A stretch of DNA of 64,000 bases from Gautieria morchelliformis (Eukaryota; Basidiomycota; Agaricomycetes; Gomphales; Gomphaceae): positions 124,001 to 188,000 of the forward strand of contig WHVA01000155.1 of NCBI GenBank assembly GCA_015179125.1. The letters run 5' to 3'. Made by a program: the position numbers and the translations under genes. Positions 1 through 10,457 of this stretch are shown in pieces. Below the pieces are notes generated by a model, which was not told where the DNA came from, made no database searches, and saw nothing but the letters and a program-made list of their open reading frames with translations. Position 1 is the first letter of the stretch. Each line of letters begins with the position of its first letter.

Positions 1-1578
1 ACCAAGCGGAAGCTGGAAGACGTGGACGCAGAAGACAATTCTATCCTCGATGATGATGCTCCCGCAGACGCTCCAGATCCCGCCGTGACAGCTCGCAAGG
101 TGAATCCTGATGGAACAGTAGAACAAGAGGACACTATTAAGTGTGTCTGATTAGACTTTATCTATAAAGGGAGCCCACTGATGTGGTTAACATAGATTGT
201 GGGAGCCAGGGTATAAGGAGCGGTATTATAGGCAAAAATTCGGCGTGGAGTTAAGCGACCTCGAATTCAGAAAGACGTGCGGATTTTTTACATTTTAAAT
301 TTGGAATTCGTGCGCCTTGTCGCTGATTATAGACTTTTAGACTCACCAAGTCTTATGTTGAGGGCCTTGCATGGGTATTACATTATTATTATCAAGGGGC
401 AAGTAGATTTTCTTTTCCCCTGTGAAATTACGTAACATAATTATATTTGATAGACTCCATCGTGGCAGTGGTATTATCCTTATCATTATGCCCCCTTCGC
501 GGCAGATTTTGCGGAGGTTCCAAAAATGGACATTAAATTCGAGCTCGGACAGCCTTTCAAGGCCTTCGAGCAGCTTATGGGTGTTTTCCCGCCTGCAAGG
601 TAGGTGATTCTAGTTGGACGAGATATATAATGATTTAATATTTCCCTCTAGTCGACAGCTCATTCCAGAGACCTTCCACTCTCTCATGATTGAAGAGGAG
701 TCGCCGATTCTTGATTTTTATCCGACATCGTTTGAAATTGATATGAACGGGAAGAAAATGGCTTGGCAGGGCGTTGCATTACTACCTTTCATCGACGAGA
801 AACGGTTATTAGCAGCAATGGCTCCGCAATATGACGGCCTCAAAGAAGATGAGGTTCGACGGAACAAATGGGGAAGCAACGTGCTGTTTGTTGGACACGA
901 GCATGGACTACATGGATTCCTTTCGGGCCTCTACGTGAAGCGTAAAAGCAACGATGTGAGTTACATGTATTGATGTTTACTAAAGCTGACGATGGGCAGC
1001 CCATTATGCTGGACACGAAATTGTCGCGAGGGATCGCGGGATCGGTTCTACCAGACGCACACTGTATCCCGGATTCGACCTACTTCTCGCCGTTTGAGCA
1101 GGTGTCCTTGCCAGACATTCCAGATAATCGGTCGCTCTCTGCACTATACCTTTACCCACGCCAACTAAAACCTCACCGCTCGCAACTTCTTCCTGGTGTT
1201 AGGCGCCCGATGCGGGTTCTGACGTCAGCAGACTATGAGACCCTGCACCGTCGTGGAGGACGTGGTCGAGGCAGGGACAATGGGCCTCCTGGATGGGGCA
1301 GCAGAGGTACATTCCACAGTGGAAATGCTCATGGCGGAAATACAGGGTATGGGACAGGGTATGATCGAGAAAGAAGTGGTGGACACGGTTATGGATCGTA
1401 TGGCTCGTCCACAGCGCCATCATACAACAATGGCGCAGGAGGACGCGGAGGATACGGCCAAGGATACGGCAGTTATAACTCAGGATACGGGCAAAGCCAC
1501 GGCAGGGAGTATGGAGGCCATGGCCCGGGCTACGCAGGCTTTGCATATGCGCCCCGAGGGCGCGGTAGAGCACGATGA
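1..1578 (+). CDS. RAT1: 5'-3' exoribonuclease 2 (Rat1/XRN2), C-terminal part
   Basis: This is the 3' part of the nuclear 5'-3' exoribonuclease that trims rRNA and snoRNA precursors and ends Pol II transcription; the 5' end lies outside the window. Exons read as 1-140, 196-276, 341-398, 454-599, 652-955 and 1000-1578. The first exon leads into the family motif [18 protein letters not shown], followed by [16 protein letters not shown] and [14 protein letters not shown], which identify the Rat1/XRN2 branch rather than cytoplasmic Xrn1. The last 110 residues are rich in RGG, GYG and SYG repeats, a nucleic-acid-binding type tail. The intron at 399-453 starts with GC (GCAAGT): only this donor keeps the frame across QG|TPSW. 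The stop is at 1576-1578. Confidence 0.93.
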
Positions 1579-2295
1579 AGATGCGGATGGGTTCGGCGGT
1601 GATGTGTATACTTAGTATAGTACGGATCTATCAAATGGAGACAATGTAGAAGTGATACTTGTTTACATCACGCCCTGCCTTCGCTTCGCGTGGTCCAAAA
1701 CAGGCTCCTATCATCTTCTCTCGGTGCCTGCGATCATCACGAATGCGATACGCTGCTTTTTTGCAGGGCGCTGTGGTTCGGGATTAGCGTCTGTCCTTTT
1801 CGGTGTTCTGCCAAGTAGCTGGATCCTTGGCCGCTCGCCGTCCTCCAACTCTGCTTACCGCGTCGCTTCGATTTCCCATCATGGTTTCGGATCGGCCGGC
1901 GTATAGAGTTTGTCCTTTTCTAGGCTCGCTCGTCTGCCATGAAAGATCGTCCCCACTCGTCTCTTTGCATCCACCTCTGAGTCTGACTCAAGAGCCCAGC
2001 TCCGACGCGTCAATCGTCACGTCGCACTAGAGGTGCTCTGCTCCCAGAGAACTTTACCGTATATTTTATTTTATTTTCTGTAAGTCATGTTCCGCAGTGT
2101 TGCTGTTCTCTGCCTCACGCCTTGTCCACTCTGCGCGCTTGCCTGTGCTTTCGACGCCTGTTTCGATGCCTGTTGAAGACTTTCGACCCAGATCATCTTT
2201 ATATTCTTCGTATTGTGCCTGCCCTTTCCTTCACCTTTCAAACTTTCACTTTCAAGTTCTATTTACCCCACTTCAAACTGTTTCAAACCAAGGAG
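1579..2295. other. Intergenic region, RAT1 3' side to next gene
   Basis: No gene is supported here. The right half (about 2040-2290) is pyrimidine-rich and reads like the leader of the gene starting at 2296. Open frames in this stretch lack ATG starts or family character. Confidence 0.5.
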
Positions 2296-3328
2296 ATGGC
2301 TGATCCCTACAGAGGTCGCTCCCGACATAACGAGCCTTCATCCACTTCCTACGAGTCGAGCCGTTCTCGTCATGCCCCATACCAGACTGTCCAGCCCACG
2401 CCCACAGGTCCGTCGCCACTTCCATTTATAAATACTCATTCGCTCATCACCAATTCAGCTCCCTATTCTTCCGCCACTCAGTACTCCTACCTTGCTCCTG
2501 GTCAGTCGGGGCCTCTGACGACGACGCATGGATATTATTCAGCGAGCCCTCCCTCACAACTTGAGGTGTCTGCCTCGACCCACGGTAGCCGCCATCGTAC
2601 GTCGTCGGCAGGCGTCCCTAGGCATTCTACATATCCCCCGGCTTCTGCTACCTCTGAGCGCGCTTCGAAACGGCAGAAGGCAGGCACCGGCCCTGCCCAT
2701 AGCGCCCACATGCAAGTACAATGGACCAGCGCACCGGCGCAGGAAGACCACAGGTACCCGGCTTCCCATTCATATAGTTCCCGCGGGTCTCGCAATGGGC
2801 GCGACAGCTCAGTGTCGAGCGGCTACAACTCCCCCGGGTACAACTCCCCAGGGTACTCGCAACCGCACGACCTTTACGGCCAGCAAATGTTACAAACCCC
2901 GTCGATTCCAAATATCGGTCCTTCACCGATGCGCGATGCCCAGTTCTACAGGGTTAGGCACTCGCAGCACGGTTCCTCCGAATACGAAGAAGAGGAGGAG
3001 GAACAATTGGACCATGGTCCAACGGAGCTTCCCCCTCGCACCTACTCTGGCAAAAGTAAATACGATCCACCGAGGAAGCCTGGAAAGATCCCAGGCAGTG
3101 CGATGGATTATGTGCGTCTCTCCCCATCTTACAAATGCTATGAGGCTGACCCTTAGTCCTGATCAGCTCCCCATTTTGGAAGCGCGTTTCGACCGTCTCG
3201 AAAATGCCATTGACCGGTATGTGGACTATCGCGGTCAACGCGCGTTATCAAACTCTATCCTTCCCGGAATGAACTCGCCGGAGGGGACATCATCTCCCTC
3301 TCATCACCCTCGCCGCTCCTCAAGATAG
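2296..3328 (+). CDS. Ser/Pro/Tyr-rich low-complexity protein, unknown function
   Basis: Two exons, 2296-3111 and 3167-3328, encode about 325 residues. The ATG at 2296 follows a pyrimidine-rich leader and is the first ATG in frame. The N-terminal 270 residues are disordered in character, rich in S, P, Y, H and R. They include a tandem GYNSPGYNSPGY repeat, a basic KRQK patch (possible nuclear signal) and an acidic YEEEEEEQL tract. After the intron comes the only helix-like segment, ILEARFDRLENAIDRYVDY, with heptad spacing that could pair as a short coiled coil. The intron (3112-3166) uses the downstream of two nearby AGs, the only one that keeps the frame. I do not recognise the family; nuclear location is inferred from the basic patch only. 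Confidence 0.75.
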
Positions 3329-3797
3329 CGAGACAGTTCATGTCTATTATTTACGACAAAATTCACGAATCCTGCGACATTATACGGACATCACACGGAC
3401 ACCTTGTCATCAATATTCTAACACCCGCATTTATGTTTGTTCACATCTGTTTTCTCCTGATATCGGACTTTCGCTCTGCCGAGTCCCAATGTTCTCTTAT
3501 ATCGGACACAAGTCCCCTCTATCTTCATGAATGGACAATCTGGACTTACACTATTGTTTTACTAATGTTATTGACCCTCTCAGACACTTTCCACCTCCTC
3601 GTTTGCATTACTTAAATATTCCTTATTTATCTGTTGCGAGCACGCTTAGGACAGTCAGTATTGATAGTTAGATATTCATGTGTATTGCAGACGGGTACAA
3701 ACAAACAGATTTCACATCATTCGTTCGGAATAAAGGTTTGACAGGCGGATAGAGTCCAGTGGTGTTACAGTAGGTGGAGGGGTCTCTTTCAACGATT
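3329..3797. other. Intergenic, 3' ends of convergent genes
   Basis: AT-rich stretch between two convergent genes. It presumably holds both 3' untranslated regions. I see no supported gene or repeat. Confidence 0.5.
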
Positions 3798-5859
3798 TCA
3801 ACTTGGGTATCCAACAGGCGGATATGTCACGGCAGGAGGCTGCCCATCACCCAGGCATGACAAGTGGAGAGCGTAGCCTGAACCCTTTCCCCTTTCCCCT
3901 TCGCGCCACTTCCTATGCTTCTGTTTCTCAGCCAATTTTCTGGCCTTGCGTGCCCGACGTGCCTCCCTGGAATTTGTCAGCCACGCATTACCACTGGCGC
4001 CGTACCGTGTCTGTGAGTTTCCATAGAACCCGTATCGATCTTCGGCGTCCGAGTCTGAAGATACAGATGAGATCGTGTCCGACTCCTCGTCCGAAGATCC
4101 TTCGTTGCCGAGGCGATCATCATAACGTCCCGCGTGTGGACCGGTGAGTCGCAGCCGACCACGCAACAAGATTAACTCCACGCCACGTAGAGAAAAGAAG
4201 GAGGCGTTCCAAAGGTTGACGAGATCCGCGACCAGCTTGTGGGGCTTTTTGGAGGCCATGACTTGATCGGGCCATTTGCCAATCCACGTACGGGCAATAT
4301 CCTAATAGTGATGTCGTTTGAACTCGAAAAGCGCGTGTCCCTAAGAGAGCATACTCACCTCGAAACACTGTATCCAATCCTCGTGCCGAACATCATGAGG
4401 TGCCAGAACAGCAGGCATTGGTGGAAGCTCTTGGAATAAACCGTTTAGATCTGACATGATTCTAATGCGTTCAAAATCTGGAAGTTATTAGGACGCTGGT
4501 TTCGTGAAAGCGGTGCGATCATAAGAAACTCACAGGTGTACGGTGCTGCCAGACTCGGCGGACGAGTGAAGCCGACCGGGAGCTCAAGTTGCCTGGAAGA
4601 AAGACGAGGGGAGGGCGAAGGCACGCGGTACGAACCCGAGCCACCCCCACCTTGCATGCCAGGAATGGGCTTGCCTGCGTATATGTGACCAGGTGGATAG
4701 ACTGGACCACCAGTTGAAGGCAGCCCCCCAGCGCCCATGTACGGAGACATCCTATCAGAGTAAGTCGTTCTTCCAGGTGAAGGGGGTGCCCCGTATGCTC
4801 CTGGCTGACCTCCTGCCAGGTATGTCGGATAAGGCGTGCCACTTGTCTTCCTGGTTCTTTCATATTCGTTTATGGAGAGTCGGCGGGGTCGTTCATTAAT
4901 AGACAACCTCCGTGATCCTCCAACGATGCTGTTCCGTCTCTCTCTCTCTTCCCACCTACTCTCGGGCTCCGTCGTCGGCCAATCCTTATCCATCGCCATC
5001 TCCGCCATAGCTCTGGTGAGTTCTTCCCCCCCGGCACTATCCCTTCTAACGCGAGAGCGAGAGCGAGCCCGGGAATAGCCAGGAACAGTAGGAGCTGAAT
5101 ACGTTGAAAACTCTGCAGCGTAGCCGGCATCGCTGACTCTACGCGATCTTCCACCACGCTGGAGATCACGTTCTTGTATCCTACGAAATTCCTTCTCTTC
5201 AGCTTTCTCGCGTTCGCGTCTTTCCCTTTCCCATTCTTTCATTCGTTTAGCCGATTCTTTCTCTTCTTTTTTGGCACGTTTCTCTTGGTCACGTTGCCTG
5301 CCAAAGCCGCATTGAGGATTTACATAAGAAAATACAAAGATGCGCAACCACCCACCATTCCTTGAGCGCACGTTGAGCCTCCTTATCAGGATTACCAGAC
5401 CGAGACCAGGACGAATGGAAATCCTTGTAAAACCGTCTTAGTTACACTGATACAGTAACTTTCATTCCGTTTTGTGGGAACTCACAGGGCCCGCCGCTTG
5501 TGCGTTTGGAGGCGGAGGTTCGTACGAGATATTGACGGGAACCCATTGAATCCCATGCACAGGTCCTTGAGATGTTTGATAGCTACCAATACTAGAGTCA
5601 GGGACCAGCCACCATCAAAAACTCACATGACTTGCCTACGAGCTTCAGCTCTGTTAGGAGAGGCTTTGAGTTAGCAGTCCAAGAGAGCAGCATGATCTGC
5701 TCCACCATACCTGAATTGATTGTACTGGATGCGTCCATCTGGAGTAGTTGAAGTAGTATAGGTTATCGATCCAGGCTGAATTTGCACCTGCTGCTGTGGT
5801 GAGGCACTGACCGCTGGGTACTGACTCATTGGGAATGCTACGCCATATGACCCAGACAT
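3798..5859 (-). CDS. Unknown protein: charged coiled coil plus conserved-looking C-terminal domain
   Basis: Seven exons (5859-5711, 5650-5627, 5591-5486, 5423-5356, 5297-4534, 4477-4359, 4301-3798) give 577 residues; the second exon is only 24 nt. The start at 5859 is followed by a Ser/Gln-rich head. Residues from about 110 to 170 form a very charged helix rich in E, K and R (WERERREREKAEEKEFRRI), likely a coiled coil. A long Ser/Pro/Arg/Gly-rich linker follows. The last two exons carry an ordered-looking module with IQCFEDIARTWIGKW and ADLVNLWNASFFSLRGVEL, then an acidic, serine-rich segment and a basic C terminus. This module reads like a conserved fungal domain, but I cannot name it. Exon phases are consistent at every junction. 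Confidence 0.78.
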
Positions 5860-6153
5860 GGTGGTGGATCTGTGGGAGTGGCTGATTATAGGCACCATCT
5901 TATAGCAGCCTCGTGGGGCGCTTCTGCCCCACGTTGGCACCACTCAGGAGGCGACGTATCACGGCAGCAGCCTGCAGCCTGAGGCAGCCAGTGCGAACAG
6001 ATAAAGTAAAGCGAGAGCGTTGACATTAACGCGAACGTCTAAGTGATGCAGTGTAAATCAAGAAAAGCAGTGTCTAAGTATGAAAATCTGATGTTCAGCA
6101 ATTTTGGTTTTCTATATCCCTCACCATTTGCTCCACATTCATCCCCACCGGTT

Positions 6154-7691
6154 CTATATAGACCCTTCAGCAATTTTGGCCTTGTAGTATCTCACCATTT
6201 CCTCCACACCCATTTCCACTGTCCACCTCGGTTGCCATCCAAGCGTCTCTTTTGCCCTGGTCGTGTCAGGCCGGCGCTTCTGTGGGTCGTCGACTGGCAT
6301 TGGTTTGTGCACGATCTGCAACTCGCGCGCCGGTGCCATTCCATCCTCGGCCTGTACCTTTGCTACAATGTCACGCACGAGTTTGGCGAACTCTAGCATA
6401 TTGAATTCGTGACCGTTTCCAATGTTGACAGGGCGAGTTTCATCCGAGTTCATGAGGAGTATGAGACCATCCACAAGATCGTGGATGTACTGGAATGATC
6501 TGGTTTGGAGGCCGTCGCCATAAACGGTGATATCCTCCCCCTTAAGGGCCTGTACAATGAAATTTGACACGACCCGACCATCCGCAGGATTCACTGCAAA
6601 AACAGCGGTTGTTACAATGCCAAGCAAATCGAAGAAAATATCACTCACTGCGTGGACCGAAACTGAGACAGGGTAATGCATCAATGACGACATTCAGCTG
6701 TGGCAGAGGCGTGCACGTACGTGTTGAAAATACGAGCGACTCTGACGTCTACGTTGTCCTGACGGTGAAATCCATAGGTCAGGGTCTCAGCCACCCGCTT
6801 CCCTTCGTCGTAACAAGCCCGAGGGCCAATCGGATTGACATGGCCCCAGCTATCCCAAACCCCCAGGATCAGCGATAGCAAGAACGGCGTCCGTTTAACA
6901 TACTAGTCTTCAGGTTGTGGGTGAACCTCCGGGTCCCCATAAATCTCTGGATCCGAAGCGATCAGTATGACCAGAATTATTTCTAGTCGTCAACTCACCA
7001 GAGGTACTGGATATTAAAAATCTAGCTTTAGTACGTTTTGCAAGGCCTAACATGTTCAGGGTGCCCATGAATGAGGTCTTTATGGTTTTTACGGCATTGA
7101 ACTGGTAATGGGGTGGGGAGGCAGGGCAAGCCAAGTGATAGATTTCTTCCCCAGTTGGTCAGATGAGGCCAGCAAGTAAAGATTCCAGGAGAACTCACGA
7201 TCTACTTCAATCATAAACGGCTCTACGACATCGTGTCGAACGAGCTCGAAATTTGGGTGGCCAAGCCAATGGCTTACGGTCGTTTTTGAACCAGTGAAGA
7301 AGTTATCTATGACAGTAACTTCGTGGCCAAGGAGCATGAGCCTGTCGACTAAATGGGAGCCAACAAAACCAGCCCCTCCAGTCACTAAGACACGCTTTCT
7401 CTTGTCTGGAGGTAAGAGGCGTACAGGATGGAAGCGAGAGAGGGTCGTGTACGAGATGGATTGTGTATCAGAGTGATAAATGGATTTTGACTGGTAGGCG
7501 ATGTTTCCATAGTTGGCCTTTGTAAACTGTGCATGTTCCTGGTCTTCCTCTACATCTGTCGGATTCTCCTCGTCCCGGACAGTAGTAACGTAGTGTGGTC
7601 GCAAGTAAAGAGAGCGAAGTACATCGACTGGCACGACGGAGTCGAAACCAAAGCGATTGTGGCCGATACTGGGTGTCTCTAAGCTTGTCAT
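6154..7691 (-). CDS. UXS1: UDP-xylose synthase (UDP-glucuronate decarboxylase)
   Basis: This enzyme uses NAD to convert UDP-glucuronate to UDP-xylose and CO2, a nucleotide-sugar step for glycan synthesis. Six exons (7691-7199, 7145-6999, 6946-6904, 6849-6721, 6662-6649, 6593-6154) encode 421 residues. After about 100 N-terminal residues the extended SDR fold begins with the Rossmann motif [38 protein letters not shown], the catalytic YDEGKR (Tyr-x3-Lys), [11 protein letters not shown] and [12 protein letters not shown] follow, all characteristic of this family. The fifth exon is a 14-nt microexon that supplies TFGPRM. The start at 7691 is the first in-frame ATG and fits the family length. Confidence 0.92.
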
Positions 7692-8562
7692 GGTTGACAG
7701 CGTGAAGGACGAAGCCCAGAAGCGACTGTAAGTAAATACGGCGCCAGGCACGCTTGGCAATATAATTGTGAACGCCTTAAGTATGTATTACTATCGGGTA
7801 CCTTTTAGGGAAGGAGTTTGAAACCCCTTCCCTAGTACATAGCCACACTACACCTGAGGTCAATCTAAGTAGCTAGAATTGAAGGCTATAGACCCTTTAA
7901 CAAGAAAACCCAAAGACCATACTTGTGTGACAGAGAAGTAGGCTTGTCAACCACTAAGTATTTCTGACATCTTGATGAATTTATGTAAATTTCTGCAGAG
8001 CTCAAATCTCGTTCAATTTTCATGGAAGGTAGTGAGCTGACAAGAGGTAATTCTGAGATGCCACATGTCACGCTCAGATGCGAGCCTATTATTTTCAAAA
8101 CTCCAGGTACCCGATAGTATAAGTAGCACGGCTTCTTCACCAGACGGCGTTACCAAGCACAAGGTTCATCGTCGGACGGACCTCCCGATAGCACTAATCA
8201 TGAGAACAGTCGAGGAAGGAGGCGCGAACAGTCCTGGCGACTGTATGTTCGGTCGTCTGATTCGGTGTGACTATAGACGGACGGGAAGCGAGCTTATATT
8301 TGAATATTGAAGAGCCTTGTCAGGAAGAGGTTATGGCGAAGACGATGGGCATAAGACATAGCTAAGCAGTTAGGACAAGGTTAAACAGTCATTAATTCAT
8401 TACTTATAACTTACATACTGTATAAGTGGCACACAAAATATTCAGACAGAGCACTCCTGAGAGAGTACCCACCAACGCTGCAAGACATCCGATCCTATAT
8501 TGCAGATCTAGTAAAGCCATTAGATAAACGCAGCGAAATAATGTACTCGGCACGCGGAGCTG
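7692..8562. other. Divergent intergenic region UXS1/ENP1
   Basis: Close to 1 kb separates the two divergent start codons. It is AT-rich with scattered short open frames that lack splice or family support. It presumably holds both promoters. Confidence 0.5.
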
Positions 8563-8572
8563 TTTATATAAG
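8563..8572 (+). promoter_or_regulatory. TATA-like box upstream of ENP1
   Basis: TTTATATAAG lies about 92-101 bp upstream of the ENP1 start codon on the coding strand. Spacing and sequence suit a core promoter element; function is inferred only. Confidence 0.35.
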
Positions 8573-8663
8573 CACGGTACACGAAAAAGTTTCCGGCCGT
8601 CTTGCTCTGCGTGCTTGCAGCCTTCTATTTGTAACCTCGAGTTCTACACCGCAGGGTTACCCA

Positions 8664-10419
8664 ATGCCTAAGGCCAAAAGTCCGAACAGAACCGGAAAGA
8701 ATCGTCATGATCCTCTTCTTTCACAGTTAAAGGAGGACGAGGTATTCTCCAAGTATGGCAAAATCTCGCAACCGGGGAGGAGGCCTAAACAGCAGAAACG
8801 AAGACCGGACGAAGAGGGTGATGAGGTTCTTCAGATCGCACACTTCCAGGATTAATACTAACCTCAACACATAGGTCATACTTGATTCGAAGACCTCCCA
8901 ACGGATATTTGAGTTGGCAAAAGACCAACAGGATGAGCTGGATAGTCTTCCAGACGACGATGAGGATGCCCACGATGAAAATGCACAGGATGAACTAAGG
9001 CACCCTGACTTGGACACTCTGGACGAATCGGAGGAAGAGGAAGGAGACATGTTCGAAGGGAGCGTGGACAATGAAGAATACGCTGAACTTGTATGTAATG
9101 TCTCCCGTTGTTTTGTACTCTTTTACTGAAAAGTGCTTTACTAGCAAATCGATGAAGGGGACATGAAGACTTTGGACGCATTGATGCCTTCGAATGTTGG
9201 AGAACGGCGAACATTGGCAGATATTATATTATCAAAGCTCGACAACCCAGAGGAGCTCCACAGTAAAGTCGCAAGACAACGTACGTAGCGACTCACGACC
9301 TTCAATTTATCATCCTGGCTTAATGTATATGCCAAAGAACGTAGCGCTCCCGACCCCGCCGCAGGTTTAAATCCAAAAGTAGTCGAAGTGTATACAAAGT
9401 ACGTGTGTCTTTGCGTCTCTCATCGTTCGATGAACAGTTAGTACTCAGAATAGGCATCATACTGTCGCGGTATAAATCCGGTCCACTTCCCAAAGCATTT
9501 AAAATGATACCTAGTTTACCGCAATGGGCTCGTGTTCTGGCACTTACAAATCCGTCGCAATGGACACCGCACTCAACATTGGCAGCCACGCGGATCTTTA
9601 TCTCAAATCTCAAGCCCGAACAAGCCCGAGTCTATTTAGAGGGTATACTACTAGAGCGGGTACGAACAAATATACAAGAACACCACGAGGGGAGAAAACT
9701 GGATGTCCAACTTTATGAGGCATTAAAGAAAGCGATATATAAGCCTGGCGCATTCTTTAAAGGCATATTGTTCCCATTACTGCAGGTTTGTGTCTACCGT
9801 TTGAGACTGTCGTTGGGTTGCTAATGTCTTTGTGAAATTAGGGTGGTTGTACACTTAGGGAGGCAGCCATTGTAGCATCCGTGCTCTCCAAAGTTAGTGT
9901 TCCAGTGCTACACGCGGCTGCAGCTCTTGGTCGCTTGGCTGGGCTACCAAACTACTCAGGTATCTTGGCCTTTCCGGTATTGCGCGTTAGTTAATCCTTC
10001 ATATCCTCTGTTATCAAGGTCCTACTTCTCTTTTCATACGTATTCTTCTGGACAAAAAGCATGCACTCCCATATAAAACGCTTGACAGTCTCGTCAATCA
10101 CTTCATTCGACTTTCCAACTCGTACAAAGCCGGTCTGGGACAAAGTGAAAATTTGCCCGTCCTATGGCATCAGAGTCTTCTCGTATTTTGTCAGCGGTTT
10201 GTAGCCTCCAGTTTATCAGTCTTTGATCAACCGTGTCTCATATTCGCTGTATGCCACAGGTATGCATCTGATTTAGCACCTGACCAAAAAGATGCGTTAT
10301 TAGATGTCGTACGCGCCCATCCTCACCCACAGATCGGCCCAGAAGTTCGAAGGGAACTTGTCAATGCTGTTTCTAGAGGGGAACCATTAAAGAATGATGT
10401 AGAGATGGTCCCTGTGTAA
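8664..10419 (+). CDS. ENP1: Bystin / essential nuclear protein 1, 40S ribosome biogenesis
   Basis: Bystin is a pre-40S assembly factor needed for 18S rRNA processing in the nucleolus and for export of the small subunit. Eight exons (8664-8825, 8875-9090, 9145-9280, 9338-9398, 9449-9785, 9842-9959, 10019-10196, 10260-10419) give 455 residues, the usual size. The N-terminal third is basic then acidic (LDESEEEEGD). The bystin domain contains VYTKIGIILSRYKSGPLPK, RIFISNLKPEQARVYLEGI, YKPGAFFKGILFPLLQGG and LDKKHALPYKTLDSLV. The gene ends tail to tail with NOP58, with only 38 bp between the stop codons. The junction near 9281-9337 has two frame-compatible splice choices. Confidence 0.95.
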
Positions 10420-10457
10420 CACACTGATGAAAGCATGAATACACGAATGATCGCTTT

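Noticed and set aside
970-1615. Several long frames overlapping the RAT1 3' end on both strands
   Set aside because: They are shadows of the Gly/Arg/Tyr-rich RAT1 tail, whose repetitive codons keep other frames open.
2122-2295. Upstream in-frame extension of the gene at 2296
   Set aside because: The extension has no ATG and reads through a pyrimidine-rich leader; 2296 is the first ATG in frame.
7692-7760. Upstream extension of UXS1
   Set aside because: No ATG in the extension; family length is met from 7691.
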